In this document: positions 46,500 through 57,700 of the stretch, piece by piece
How positions within the stretch are numbered: position 1 is the stretch's first letter
How the letters are laid out: the number at the start of each line of letters is the position of its first letter
Source of the DNA: Candidatus Paraprochloron terpiosi LD05
GTDB lineage: Bacteria; Cyanobacteriota; Cyanobacteriia; Cyanobacteriales; Prochloraceae
Direction of reading: 5' to 3'
Length of the DNA stretch: 64,000 nt
Assembly: GCA_018141785.1 (NCBI GenBank)
Contig: CP073341.1
Span: forward strand, 3,317,422-3,381,421
Program-made: the position numbers and the translations under genes
Notes under the pieces: generated by a model
The model's database searches: none
Told to the model about the DNA's origin: nothing
What the model saw: only the letters and a program-made list of their open reading frames with translations

Positions 46500-47432
46500 G
46501 TGAAAATAGCATTTATTATCGATCCAATCTCTCAGCTAGATCCGGGACATGATACTACCGTAGCTTTAATGGAAGCAGCACAAGCTAAGGAGCATGAAGT
46601 CTGGGTGTGTGAGCTGGATCAGTTGAGTGTGGTAGATAGTGCACCTTGGGGAATGCTCCATCAAGTTGAAACAGAACCTTGGTATACTCTTTCTCCAGGT
46701 GTGCTCAAACCCGTAGGGGAGATGAATGCTGTTTTCATGCGTAAAGATCCCCCAGTTAACATTCCCTACCTCTATGGTACCTATATCCTCGATTTGCTGA
46801 ATCCTCAAAAGACTTTGGTGGTTAACTCCCCCAAGGGGTTGAGACTTGCTAACGAAAAAATGTACGCTTTGCAGTTTCCTTCCCTTATTCCTGCTACTAT
46901 AGTGAGTCAGGATAAAACCATTATTCGGCAATTTGTCCAGGAAAAGGGAGCTGGGGTGATTAAACCCTTAGGAGGGAAAGGGGGAGAGGGAATTTTATAT
47001 TTGTCTCCAACTGATGACAATTTTAACTCTTTGATTGAAATTAGCACCCACCAGGGTAGAGAACCTGTCATGGTTCAGGAATATTTACCCGCTGCAAAGG
47101 AAGGGGATAAACGGATTATTATGCTCAACGGAAAACCTATTGGGGCGGTAAATCGCATTCCTACTGGGGATTTTCGTGGTAATATGGCTGTGGGGGGTAG
47201 TGTGGCTGCAACAGAACTGACGGAAAAGGATAGTTACATTTGTGCTACAGTTTGTCCTAAACTCAGAGCAGATGGTCTCTATTTTGTCGGTCTGGATGTT
47301 ATTGGCGGTTACCTTACAGAAGTTAATGTTACTAGTCCTACGGGAGTTAGGGAGATTGACCGTCTTAGTCATACTAACCTAGGGAAACAAACCATGGAGT
47401 GGCTTGAAGAAAAGTTGTTTTTTTATGAATAA
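46500..47432 (+). CDS. gshB: Glutathione synthetase
   Basis: A 310-residue ATP-grasp enzyme joining gamma-glutamylcysteine and glycine. It has the N-terminal MKIAFIIDPISQLDPGHDTT, the ATP-grasp core VIKPLGGKGGEGILYL, and metal-binding GLDVIGGYLTEVNVTSPTG. It starts at GTG 46500, the usual N-terminus for the family. Its 3' end overlaps the next small gene by 8 bases. Confidence 0.95.
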   Translation: MKIAFIIDPISQLDPGHDTTVALMEAAQAKEHEVWVCELDQLSVVDSAPWGMLHQVETEPWYTLSPGVLKPVGEMNAVFMRKDPPVNIPYLYGTYILDLLNPQKTLVVNSPKGLRLANEKMYALQFPSLIPATIVSQDKTIIRQFVQEKGAGVIKPLGGKGGEGILYLSPTDDNFNSLIEISTHQGREPVMVQEYLPAAKEGDKRIIMLNGKPIGAVNRIPTGDFRGNMAVGGSVAATELTEKDSYICATVCPKLRADGLYFVGLDVIGGYLTEVNVTSPTGVREIDRLSHTNLGKQTMEWLEEKLFFYE

Positions 47433-47703
47433 ACAATTTATAATAACATTGTTATTATTAGGGGGAGAAGTAGCTATGGCTTTACCTCCCCCAGAGGATA
47501 TTCCTGAGGAAATATTGCGGACGGAAATTATTACGGAGGGGCGATCGCCTATTGATAATAAACCTCTCACTGCTGCGGAATATGCTGAATTAGAAGCAGA
47601 GTTAGCTCAACGGGAGTTTAGTCCAGAAATAAATCCCGAATTACAAGAATTAATCTTTCTACTGCGAATTCGGAAATTATTCAATGACATTAACCCATTT
47701 TAA
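47425..47703 (+). CDS. Small exported protein downstream of gshB
   Basis: A protein of about 92 residues from ATG 47425 (an earlier in-frame ATG is at 47404). The signal-peptide-like N-terminus is MNKQFIITLLLLGGEVAMAL; the mature part is acidic and proline-rich, with EEILRTEIITEGRSPIDNKP and LTAAEYAELEAELAQREF. I recognise it only as a conserved cyanobacterial hypothetical. Overlap with gshB suggests translational coupling. A HIP1 octamer lies within it. Confidence 0.6.
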   Translation: MNKQFIITLLLLGGEVAMALPPPEDIPEEILRTEIITEGRSPIDNKPLTAAEYAELEAELAQREFSPEINPELQELIFLLRIRKLFNDINPF

Positions 47704-47875
47704 GGACACTTCTTAATTAAGGCACCTAAAAGAGTCTGTACTAATAAGCAAGCTTGCTGGTTGTTTAAAGGTTTTGTGGGAGTGTGGTTTCTTCTGGTAT
47801 TTCACCTTGGAATGGGGTAAATTGTATCTCCTCCAATTGTTTCATTAGGTATAGTTGTTTCAGTTGAATTCAAAA

Positions 47876-48967
47876 TTAGTTTGTATCCTTATTAATGACA
47901 CCACGAACCATTACTCTTCTTTGCAGTAAGGGCAAACTTTCATCGTAGTTCATTTCTGATCTACCCTTAAAACTGCCGCGCAAGAAAAGCACTACATCTT
48001 GGTTTGTTCGGTTCCCTTCACTGTCTATTGCATCTCTAACACAGGCATAAAAGCCACTAAGAGGATTTGTAGGTGTTATCCTGTATCTAAATCTATCCCT
48101 CTCTTCTGCATCCTGTTCTGCTGCTGGAAGTTCACCTATTTCTTCTCTTTCTGCAGCAGTTATATCTTCTCGACTTAATGTATCACATCTATCGCTGGCA
48201 TTGCTATTTTCATCACCTTCATCACCATCTACATAATCCACTAACACTCGCGTCTTTCCGCTGCCATTTGGACACCCAGAAGACACATCATTACAATTTG
48301 TATTATTTGGCCAATTGGCAAAGGTAATATCATTGTTAAATGGCTCTACATATCCAACCTCCTTAGTTAATGTTGTAATTGAGGAATCGTTAGAGGTTGG
48401 TGTGCCGGCATTGGGAAAGTCATCGTTCTTGAATTTCCGTAACCCATAGCGGATAATCCGCGATTCTCCTTCCCAATTATCATCATTTGCCGTATATTGG
48501 GCGTAGACAACTAAAGTATAAGAGCGACGTTCTATTAGCAAATCCTCACAATCGCTTTTTTCAGTGGCGTCTGTTATTCCCCTACAATCTGTTATCATCT
48601 GCTTCTCCTCGGTATAAGGAACAGGTTCTACTTTCCAAAAAGCTAAAATCGGTCTTTTGTCGTCATCGGAAAAACTTGCTGGCAAATTATGTTTTATATC
48701 ATTCAACTTTGTACCATTATAGACGTGAACAGCCTCTCGCAATTCCCGCGCCATGTAGTTTAGAGCACGTTCCATTTCTTCCTGAGTTGAGCTGAGGGCT
48801 ATTTCCCTTTGGTTAGCTCGAGTCAATTGGTTTGTCAGGCCTAGGAGGCTGCAACAGACAATAGTGCCCATTACCGTGACAGTTAAAAGCTCTACTAAGG
48901 TGAACCCTGCTTTAGGTTTTTCCTGTCGAAGCTTGGCCATTATTGCTTTTAGGAGTGCTGGAATCAC
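47876..48967 (-). CDS. hpsC: Hormogonium polysaccharide pseudopilin HpsC
   Basis: A 363-residue type IV pilin-like protein. After a short basic leader comes the prepilin peptidase site KAG|FTLVELLTVTVMG with the conserved Glu at +5 and a hydrophobic helix. The acidic, cysteine-containing globular part has no enzyme motif. Its position directly downstream of HpsB- and HpsA-like genes identifies it as HpsC of the hps locus, which is needed for polysaccharide secretion and gliding of hormogonia in Nostoc punctiforme. Function here is by homology and synteny. Confidence 0.78.
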   Translation of the reverse strand: MIPALLKAIMAKLRQEKPKAGFTLVELLTVTVMGTIVCCSLLGLTNQLTRANQREIALSSTQEEMERALNYMARELREAVHVYNGTKLNDIKHNLPASFSDDDKRPILAFWKVEPVPYTEEKQMITDCRGITDATEKSDCEDLLIERRSYTLVVYAQYTANDDNWEGESRIIRYGLRKFKNDDFPNAGTPTSNDSSITTLTKEVGYVEPFNNDITFANWPNNTNCNDVSSGCPNGSGKTRVLVDYVDGDEGDENSNASDRCDTLSREDITAAEREEIGELPAAEQDAEERDRFRYRITPTNPLSGFYACVRDAIDSEGNRTNQDVVLFLRGSFKGRSEMNYDESLPLLQRRVMVRGVINKDTN

Positions 48968-48990
48968 AATTTTGCCTATCTAAAAATACT

Positions 48991-49707
48991 TCATGAGGAA
49001 TCCGACGAGCAATTTGTTTCGCTGCCCGCCAAATAGCGTTCATAAGCATGTAAGGAGAATGGCAAATCACTCCGACTTATTTCTGTATAAAAAGCTACTA
49101 AAGGGCGTGTTGTTCGTTCTTTTCCTGAAAATTGTAATGAAGCAACCTGGGTTTCCAATCGGTTGTTCATTAAGTTATCCTTGGCTGCCATGGAATATAC
49201 TCGCACTCCCATACGGAAGACAGCTACTTCCTTGTTACTCGAACCTGAGCCGAAACACATCCCTTTATTTCGGAAGGTTTGCACGAGAAAATCTGGTTCA
49301 TTATTCTTGTCCACATCTACTTTGAAGGCAGCAGTTGCGGCAGGAGAGTCTGTATCATCTTTTATATCGTTGGGCGGTGGTGCATCTGTTAGTTCCCCTG
49401 AGGTTACTTTCGGAGGCAATTGTTGATTATCTCTTACACTCACTCCCCGATTCATTCTAGTCTGAATCAGATCAATCTCACTCTGTGCTAAATCCATGGC
49501 TTGTTCCACTTGTCTTGTGTGAACCTGGCTAGCAGCAACCAGAGCCAATATGGGGGCTGACACTGCAAGAACTGTGCCAATTATGAAAATGGCTGCCAGT
49601 ACTTCCAAAAAACTGGTACCGCGATTGTTTTGGAAGTCTAAAGCTAGTTGGAGCAGTTTTAAATATTCATCTTGTCCTGTTTTAGTTGCCATTTTCATCA
49701 CCTCCAT
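48991..49707 (-). CDS. hpsB: Hormogonium polysaccharide pseudopilin HpsB
   Basis: A 238-residue pilin-like protein with a leader and prepilin site RG|TSFLEVLAAIFIIGTVLA. A globular domain with paired cysteines follows (KGMCFGSGSS and SETNCSSDSS). It overlaps the 3' end of hpsA by 26 bases and precedes hpsC by 23 bases, so the three are surely one operon. The likely role is as a minor pseudopilin in the junctional-pore or type IV pilus-like polysaccharide export system. Confidence 0.78.
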   Translation of the reverse strand: MEVMKMATKTGQDEYLKLLQLALDFQNNRGTSFLEVLAAIFIIGTVLAVSAPILALVAASQVHTRQVEQAMDLAQSEIDLIQTRMNRGVSVRDNQQLPPKVTSGELTDAPPPNDIKDDTDSPAATAAFKVDVDKNNEPDFLVQTFRNKGMCFGSGSSNKEVAVFRMGVRVYSMAAKDNLMNNRLETQVASLQFSGKERTTRPLVAFYTEISRSDLPFSLHAYERYLAGSETNCSSDSS

Positions 49708-52700
49708 CTTGGAGCTTGCATAAAGTTCCTTCTATCTCCTGGCTCTCTTCTGGTTTTTTGGCACAGAATAGGAGTTGATTGTAGGGATCCTCCTGTACCA
49801 GATCCTGGTAGGACTCATTGCGGGGACTGCCATAGAAGACATTAAAACGGGCAGTAATTGGTGCTGGGGGGCGATACTGGAGTGCTACATCGTAGCCCCA
49901 TTTTCGTCCGGTGGAAGTCTCTTGATAATACGCCGCATTTAATGCATCTTGAGTATTGTCAGTATTTATTGTGGAAACGTTCCAAGCATCTTGATCGAAC
50001 GGAGCAGTAGCATAAGTGCTGAAATTTATCTGCAAGAAAGATCCTTGAATATTTAGAGGTCTACTCCAATGTTCAATCTTCCGAATATAATCAGTTAACC
50101 CTCCATTGTATTGGTTATAACGGTTAGGTGAGATACCGCCAATTAGAGCTGCATTTACTATAGTTTCATTTGCTTGACCTAATATTCTCCGCTCCTCATC
50201 GGGGGGCTCTGGGTTTCTGGATCTATATCCACTAAACTTGGAGTTGCCAGAATATATATCCCCGTTGCGATCCACCCGGATAGGGCTATCCGTATTTGAA
50301 TTCTCTTCCCTCACAAAATCATCTCCCGTAGCATTACCAGGATCTTCTTTTGCTAGGGTACTGTTAAGATAAGAAGACTTTGAATCCGCAACATTGGGAC
50401 AAGCAGTATCATTTAAAACCAGGCCATCTTCTGTATAACCATCGCAGAAATTATTGGAGAGAACTGTTAGTGCGTCCCCTGAAACTTCTGTTGGTCGCCA
50501 AGTATCTTTATCATTCCTGGCAAAGTTAGTGTTCAAGTGACTACGGGTATAAAAATTACTCCAATTATTTTCTAGCTTTTCATCGAACTCCTCAATGAGG
50601 GTAGTTTTAGTTCCATTGGTACTATGTAAGTTGAAATCTCCCTGAATGTAAACCGGGTTGTCGCTAATAAAGGACATTCCAGCCTTGACGGTATCCGCCG
50701 CATTCAACGTTGAGCCACGATATAGCACTGATCCATTTTTGAGCCGGAAACCATAGGGACGGCGATCTGGATCGGGATAATAATCTACTGGCTTGGGGCT
50801 GACGCCAGTATCCCTATTTTGGGGTGGATCCTGAGGTTCATCGCTTCTGGGATTCATTACGCAATTGGAGCTGGTTGCATCGTTATGGGTAAATTCCGTG
50901 CAATTAGTATTTTTAGGTCTGGCAATGGCATCTTCTCTCACGGCGTCTTCCCGGAAACCATAGACAATACCGCTGGAGGGAAGCCACCAATCTCCGTTTG
51001 TTGCTGGATTTTTGCGCAGTAAATCTAAATTAATCTCCAGAGTGTGCACCTGCATTAATTGCCGCCCGTCGTAAAATGCTTTATCTTGGATAGCCAGGTA
51101 CCGTTCGCCCTCTACTGCACTACCTTTGATGAGGCTTTTATTAGTGGTTACCGCACTGTCATCATCGTTGGAACTATTACTGGAGGGCAGTTTCCAGTTA
51201 GCTATGAGCCTGGGGACAAGAGCAATCTCAGCAAGGTTTACTTCTTTATACTGAAAATTATTGGTAGAATCTCTAATATATATATCCTTTAAATATTCTT
51301 CCGTACTATTAGCGTCGTAGCCCTGGTTGTGATCTGCTGTGGGAAATAGGTAGTAAAGAGCAGGATAATATGACTTGTTATCGCAGAATGCCAAAGCTAA
51401 AGCTACCTTTCCCTGTCGTCTTTCCTGCTGTGGTAATGTATTAGGGAAGAAATCTTCAAACTCTTCGGGATGGCATGCTGTCCTTTTTCCTGTAACGCCC
51501 GTTACCGTTCCATTGTTTGTGTTCCAGGTTAAATCCCCATCACTGGCGCGGATTGTATTTACATCTTCAGCAAAACCTTTAGCGCGATCGCGATTTATCT
51601 GATTTGCTTCCCAAATCTGCCTTCCCGTCGTCTCCACATAGTTTTTCCATGCGGTTTTTTGGTTATCTGTCAAAGATTGTTGTTTATCAATCAACGATTT
51701 CACCGCTTCTATATACTGATCTGGAGTGAAGTTGTAGTAGTAATCCGCATCAAATGTCCTTGAATCATTGGTTATGCCATCCTCCGCAATTTCTGGATTA
51801 CTTGCATTTGCCGTACCATCCACCAATTCCCACAAATAAGCACCCAGCTGCTGCATATTCGGTATCGTTGTACTTCCAGCGTCACGATTTTCCTCTGTCG
51901 CCACCTTTTCAATAATCCCCTCCCTGTTTTCAATGTTATAAGCCAACATTCCCAGAGCAGAAGCTGCGGTATGAAGGGTACTCTTATCAGCAATACTCAA
52001 ATCACGATACCCAGTGGAACCGTCCACTATCCGGCGCAGGTTGGAGAAATCCCCCCACATAGTTAAATAGGGATAGGGATGAACCACTGCCTCTGTATCC
52101 CCAAAAGTATCTTGGGTTGGGGGAAAAGCCCCGTCCGAATCCCCGGCGAAGTGAGCCAAGTTATTCAGTGCCTTACGCAAATCACTGTTTGTATTGTTGT
52201 AATTGGTTTCAAAGGTACTTTCATTTCCAGCAGGAGGCTCAAATTCCCAACCATTGGTTCCCTTGCCAATTAAAAAGTCCGTATCCACTTTCTCTGGGTT
52301 GGTAATATAGTCAAGTTCATCGAAGGTAGTGCTGTTTGTCCAAGTTGTAGAAGTTCCCGGATGAGAAGTTGATGCTAGCACAGTTACAGGAAAATAACCA
52401 TCGTCCTCCTTATAATGATAAACTGCTGTAGCTTGCACTGCTGCCAAGTTATCCCTCAGAGTGCGCCGCTGGAGGTCTTCATTTTTTGTTGTCTCCGTTG
52501 CTGCACTAGCTGCACTTTGGACATTGTAGGGGTAGAGAGGATCGTCATCTTCTGCATTAGTATTACCACTGCCCCCCCAACCATTGGCATTCCCCAATTC
52601 CAACCGTTGTCCAACGATTAATCGCAGTCCTTCAGCCCTGGCTCGCCGTTCCCAATAACCATCTAAACCCAAATTCTTCACGGAATATGTATTGGCATCG

Positions 52701-54304
52701 TCTTCGATTAGATCCTTTTCTACATCATCAATAACTTCGCCGTAGTTACTTGAGGTTACTTTATTCTCCTCATTGTAAGTCTTGGGGCCCCAACGATTAT
52801 CAGCCCTGTAAGTATCGTCTACAAAAGGCCGGCGCACTTGCTTATCAATTCTAACCCGGTGTCCTAAAGCACCAGAATGACCAAGAGGCACCCCCCTCGG
52901 CCACGCCCCGCCAACCATGTTGGTACTCCCATTCCCGTCGAAACCGAGGGCTTGAAATTTATCTTCTGTGAAGAGCGCAACTGGGTCTAGAATCAAAGGG
53001 CTATAATCACTTCTAAAACGACTATCATCTTTTATAGAATCAAAAATATTGTTGATGAAGAAATTTCTAAGAGCCGTTATATCGGTTGGTATATGGACCT
53101 TTAATGTTGCCCTGTCATAATCATTGGCGGCATGAGGATGAACTCCAAATTTCCCATTTTTCAGGTCTAGTAAAATCCATTGACCTTGGTAGGTAGTGTT
53201 ATTATTTCCATTACTTTCTTCAGCTTTTTCTGTGATTCTAATTTCCGAAGCTTCTTTGCTGTTTATGCAAGAATTAGGGGAACTGACTAGAAACAATTCG
53301 GTTGTATTATTATAACTGCCTGTTGCTCCTAACATCATACTGGCTTCAGTATGGAGGGCACCGTTAAAGTTAAATTTCCTTCTGTTAATTCCTAGATCAG
53401 ACAAGAACCATGCTCCCCACTTATTGCCCTTATCTAACTGTCTGTCCTGATGATATTCTACAGTATTTACATTTTCGTTAGAGGTATTATCATCATTTCT
53501 AACTACTACTGCATTTACTTGGAAGTTTTTGCTAACTGAACTACCGGTTAAATTATACCAGCCTTTTTTAGGCTCCAGTAATTCTAGGTTGCAATCTTGT
53601 GATGTCGCCCCCCTATTTATACTTAAAGGACTATTGCGATTAATTTGAGCATAGGCTTTCTTCTTATTATCCGCATCTTCTAATGTTATATCGTCGCTTT
53701 CATCGGCGGTGCCCATGTCATTTTCCCCCCTCATGAGAATGGAATAAATGACGGTTTCTTCACCATTCTCGAAAGACCAAGCGTTGTATTTTTTGTAGTT
53801 ATTGCCGCTATCATCTGTAGGTATATTCAGACGGGTTTCATGGGGTAATGTATAAGGATCATCATCTGTAGCCGTGATACCATTGGCAGAATCATTTTCA
53901 TCATTTTCATTCAGCATTAATGTTTCCAATAAAGCCTCAGAAGGCATACCACTTGGTAATCGGGAATCTGACTTAAAGAGATACTCAATCTTAGACTTTG
54001 CCCTTTCTATAGCTGGTGTAGCGGCGTTCTCGATTAACTGACTTTCCCCCTCTCCAATTACCTGTTGGGCGCGCTGGGAGGTGCGAAAAAGCATGGAAGA
54101 AATCACCAAACCCATCACCAACAACAACATCAAAGCTGTTGGCATGACAAAACCGGCTCTAGATTGTCTGAGTAAAAAGAAGCCATGGAAGGTACGAAGG
54201 AGCCATCTCACCAGCCAGGATACGGCTGCAGTGAAGATGTTTTTTCTACCCTTGCGGGTTTTTTTTCCCCCTTGACGTCGTTCCATAGCTACTACACTCA
54301 ACAA
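49682..54304 (-). CDS. hpsA: Hormogonium polysaccharide biosynthesis protein HpsA
   Basis: A 1,540-residue protein. The N-terminus is highly basic (MERRQGGKKTRKGRKN; this internal Met at 54286 may be the true start). A pilin-like hydrophobic helix follows with RAGFVMPTALMLLLVMGLVI, then a very long, asparagine- and aspartate-rich extracellular region. It ends in a segment including RNPEPPDEERRILGQANET and ARFNVFYGSPRNE, which is conserved in HpsA. It is the first gene of hpsABC. In Nostoc, hpsA mutants lose hormogonium polysaccharide and gliding motility. Later hps genes (D onward) are not in this window. Confidence 0.82.
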   Translation of the reverse strand: MLSVVAMERRQGGKKTRKGRKNIFTAAVSWLVRWLLRTFHGFFLLRQSRAGFVMPTALMLLLVMGLVISSMLFRTSQRAQQVIGEGESQLIENAATPAIERAKSKIEYLFKSDSRLPSGMPSEALLETLMLNENDENDSANGITATDDDPYTLPHETRLNIPTDDSGNNYKKYNAWSFENGEETVIYSILMRGENDMGTADESDDITLEDADNKKKAYAQINRNSPLSINRGATSQDCNLELLEPKKGWYNLTGSSVSKNFQVNAVVVRNDDNTSNENVNTVEYHQDRQLDKGNKWGAWFLSDLGINRRKFNFNGALHTEASMMLGATGSYNNTTELFLVSSPNSCINSKEASEIRITEKAEESNGNNNTTYQGQWILLDLKNGKFGVHPHAANDYDRATLKVHIPTDITALRNFFINNIFDSIKDDSRFRSDYSPLILDPVALFTEDKFQALGFDGNGSTNMVGGAWPRGVPLGHSGALGHRVRIDKQVRRPFVDDTYRADNRWGPKTYNEENKVTSSNYGEVIDDVEKDLIEDDANTYSVKNLGLDGYWERRARAEGLRLIVGQRLELGNANGWGGSGNTNAEDDDPLYPYNVQSAASAATETTKNEDLQRRTLRDNLAAVQATAVYHYKEDDGYFPVTVLASTSHPGTSTTWTNSTTFDELDYITNPEKVDTDFLIGKGTNGWEFEPPAGNESTFETNYNNTNSDLRKALNNLAHFAGDSDGAFPPTQDTFGDTEAVVHPYPYLTMWGDFSNLRRIVDGSTGYRDLSIADKSTLHTAASALGMLAYNIENREGIIEKVATEENRDAGSTTIPNMQQLGAYLWELVDGTANASNPEIAEDGITNDSRTFDADYYYNFTPDQYIEAVKSLIDKQQSLTDNQKTAWKNYVETTGRQIWEANQINRDRAKGFAEDVNTIRASDGDLTWNTNNGTVTGVTGKRTACHPEEFEDFFPNTLPQQERRQGKVALALAFCDNKSYYPALYYLFPTADHNQGYDANSTEEYLKDIYIRDSTNNFQYKEVNLAEIALVPRLIANWKLPSSNSSNDDDSAVTTNKSLIKGSAVEGERYLAIQDKAFYDGRQLMQVHTLEINLDLLRKNPATNGDWWLPSSGIVYGFREDAVREDAIARPKNTNCTEFTHNDATSSNCVMNPRSDEPQDPPQNRDTGVSPKPVDYYPDPDRRPYGFRLKNGSVLYRGSTLNAADTVKAGMSFISDNPVYIQGDFNLHSTNGTKTTLIEEFDEKLENNWSNFYTRSHLNTNFARNDKDTWRPTEVSGDALTVLSNNFCDGYTEDGLVLNDTACPNVADSKSSYLNSTLAKEDPGNATGDDFVREENSNTDSPIRVDRNGDIYSGNSKFSGYRSRNPEPPDEERRILGQANETIVNAALIGGISPNRYNQYNGGLTDYIRKIEHWSRPLNIQGSFLQINFSTYATAPFDQDAWNVSTINTDNTQDALNAAYYQETSTGRKWGYDVALQYRPPAPITARFNVFYGSPRNESYQDLVQEDPYNQLLFCAKKPEESQEIEGTLCKLQDGGDENGN

Positions 54305-54378
54305 TTCTACCTAACCTATTTACTAGGATAGCTCTTTTTCTAGTAAACTGGCATAAGTATTTATACTTATTTTTCAAA

Positions 54379-54609
54379 TTAATTTAAATTAGTACCAGCA
54401 GAAGCTGCCATAGCTTGTAAACCTTTTTTCTGAACAGTTTTCATCGCTTTAGTAGAAAGACGTAGCTTCACCCAGCGGTTGCCTTCCGGCCACCAAACTC
54501 GCTTCCACTGCAAATTTACCTGTTGCAATTTTTTCGTCCGGCGGTGAGAATGAGATACAGCATAGGCATTATTAGCCTTTTTCCCAGTGAGCTGACACTT
54601 ATGAGACAT
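54379..54609 (-). CDS. rpmB: 50S ribosomal protein L28
   Basis: A 76-residue basic protein with the L28 opening [20 protein letters not shown], then [20 protein letters not shown] and [18 protein letters not shown]. It binds 23S rRNA in the large subunit. It is a single gene, divergent from carB. The 156-bp gap between them carries a CCTCTGGGCCCTCTGGGCCT-type repeat. Confidence 0.95.
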   Translation of the reverse strand: MSHKCQLTGKKANNAYAVSHSHRRTKKLQQVNLQWKRVWWPEGNRWVKLRLSTKAMKTVQKKGLQAMAASAGTNLN

Positions 54610-54765
54610 GGTTACTTCCTTATCTTTTAATGAGCAAATATTATAGCCTACAGAGTCACCCTCTCTTATCTTCCTCTGGGCCCTCTGGGCCTCTGCGGTT
54701 CATCTTGTACAAATGATTGAGGTCCACTATAATAAGGAGAACCATCATGAAACAACCACAAATAT

Positions 54766-57700
54766 ATGCCTCGGCGCCACGATCTACAGAAAATATTACT
54801 TCTCGGTTCCGGTCCCATTGTAATTGGCCAGGCATGCGAATTTGACTACTCAGGAACACAAGCTTGTAAAGCACTGCGCTCTGAAGGCTACACTGTTGTG
54901 TTAGTCAATTCCAATCCTGCCTCCATTATGACAGATCCGGAAATGGCAGATCGCACTTATATAGAACCTCTGACTGAGTCCATGGTAACCAAGGTAATAG
55001 CTAAGGAGCGTCCTGATGCTCTCCTCCCCACCATGGGGGGCCAAACAGCCCTAAACCTAGCGGTAGCCCTCAGTAAAAATGGCGTCCTGGCTAAATATGG
55101 AGTGGAACTAATTGGCGCTCAACTGTCAGCTATCGAAAAGGCAGAAGACCGCCAATTATTCAAGGCAGCAATGGAACGCATAGGAGTGCCAGTCTGCCCT
55201 TCAGGTATTGCCAATAATTGGTTAGAAGCACAAGAAATCGCCGCCCAAATCGGTTCTTACCCCCTCATTATTCGTCCTGCTTTTACCCTGGGAGGTACTG
55301 GAGGAGGTATGGCCTATAATAAAGAAGAATATGAGCAATTGGTCAACTTGGGTTTAGAAGCCAGCCCTGTGAACCAAATATTGGTGGAAAAATCCCTCCT
55401 GGGTTGGAAAGAATACGAACTGGAAGTAATGCGAGACTTAGCAGATAATGTGGTGATTATCTGCTCCATCGAAAATATAGACCCGATGGGAGTCCACACG
55501 GGAGACTCCATGGTAGTTGCTCCCGCTCAAACCCTCACAGATAAGGAGTACCAGCGACTGCGGGATTACTCCAAACAAATTATCCGGGAAATTGGCGTCG
55601 AAACCGGGGGTTCTAATATCCAATTTGCCGTGAACCCCGTAAATGGGGAGGCAATAGTAATTGAAATGAATCCAAGAGTCTCTCGCTCTTCAGCCCTTGC
55701 TTCCAAAGCAACAGGTTTTCCCATCGCCAAATTTGCCTCCTTATTAGCAGTAGGCTACACTCTGAATGAAATTCCCAACGATATTACCCAGAAAACCCCT
55801 GCTTCCTTTGAACCTGCCATTGACTATGTAGTCACCAAAATACCCCGGTTCGCTTTTGAGAAATTCCCCGGTGCTCAACCCCTCCTCACTACCCAAATGA
55901 AGTCAGTAGGGGAAGTAATGGCTATGGGACGCACTTTCTGTGAATCTTTTCAAAAAGCCCTCCGCTCCTTGGAAATAGATCGTTACGGTTTTGGCTGTGA
56001 CAAAGAGGAAACCAGTATTTCCCAAAACCAAATCCTTTCTAACTTAGGTACTCCCAAGCCAGAGCGAGTTTTTACCTTGCATCAAGCACTCAAACTGGGG
56101 ATAACGGTAGAGGAAATCAACCAAATAACTGGTATCGATATGTGGTTCCTGGATAAAATGGCAGAAATGGTAACCACAGAAGACTTCCTGGAAAAGACTC
56201 CTTTAGAGGAAATAACCCCAGAAGAGATGAGGTTTGTCAAACAACAGGGGTTCAGCGATCGCCAAATTGCCTTTGCTACCAAAACCACGGAAGACACGGT
56301 ACGCAACTACCGCAAAAATTTGGGAGTAACTCCCGTTTATAAACTAGTAGACACCTGCGCTGCGGAGTTTGAAGCATTTACTCCCTATTACTATTCTACC
56401 TATGAACCAGCGGAAACAGAAATAAAACCCACAAACAAGAGCAAGGTAATGATTTTGGGGGGTGGTCCCAATCGCATTGGGCAGGGTATCGAATTTGACT
56501 ACTGCTGCTGTCATGCATCTTTTACCCTGAGTGAGGTGGGATATGAAACCATTATGGTAAACTCCAATCCGGAAACCGTCTCCACAGACTATGATACCAG
56601 CGATCGCCTCTATTTTGAACCCCTCACTCAAGAAGACGTCCTCAATATCATCGAAGCGGAAAATCCCGCCGGTATTATCATTCAATTTGGGGGTCAAACT
56701 CCTCTGAAACTAGCAGCAGGACTGGAAAAATACCTAGCAAGTCCAGAAAACAGAAGCGGCACGAAAATATGGGGAACCTCCCCCAATTCCATCGATATTG
56801 CCGAAGACAGGGAAAGGTTTGGTCAAATACTAGCCCAACTGAATATCCAGCAACCCGCCAACGGTATCGCCCGCAGCTACGAGGAATCCTTAGCTATTGC
56901 CCATTCCATCGGCTATCCCGTAGTGGTGCGTCCTTCCTACGTTTTAGGAGGCAGGGCCATGGAAATCGTCTATTCCGATGGGGAACTCCAGCGATACATA
57001 AGTTATGCAATAAAATTAAATCCTAAACATTCTATTTTAATAGATAAGTTTTTAGAAAATGCCATTGAAGTAGATGTAGATGCCATTGTAGACAGTAATG
57101 GAAAATGTCTTACAGGTGGAATTATGGAACACATTGAGCAAGCAGGCATTCATTCAGGAGACTCAGCCTGCTCCATACCCCATACATCCCTTCCCAGCAC
57201 CGTCTTAAAAAAAATTGGTGAGTGGACAGAACAATTAGCTAAAGCATTGCAAGTGGTAGGATTAATGAATATCCAATATGCAGTGCAGGGAGAAAAAGTC
57301 TATATTTTAGAAGCGAACCCCCGTGCTTCTCGAACCATTCCCTACGTTTCCAAAGCCATTGGCATTCCCTTAGCCAAATTAGCCTCTCGTATTATGGCAG
57401 GAGAAACCCTAGAATCCTTGAACATAACCACAGAATCTAAGGTACAACATATAGCAGTAAAAGAAGCAGTATTACCCTTTGATAAATTTACCGGAGCAGA
57501 CACCCTTTTAGGACCAGAAATGCGCTCTACAGGGGAAGTAATGGGCATAGATTTGGATTTTGGTAAAGCATTTGCCAAAGCAGAATTAGCAGCAGGAGTG
57601 CAACTGGCCACCGAGGGAACAGTGTTTGTTTCCATGAGCGATCGGGATAAAGAAGCAGTGGTACCGGTGGTGAAAGATTTAATGGATTTGGGTTTTAAAG

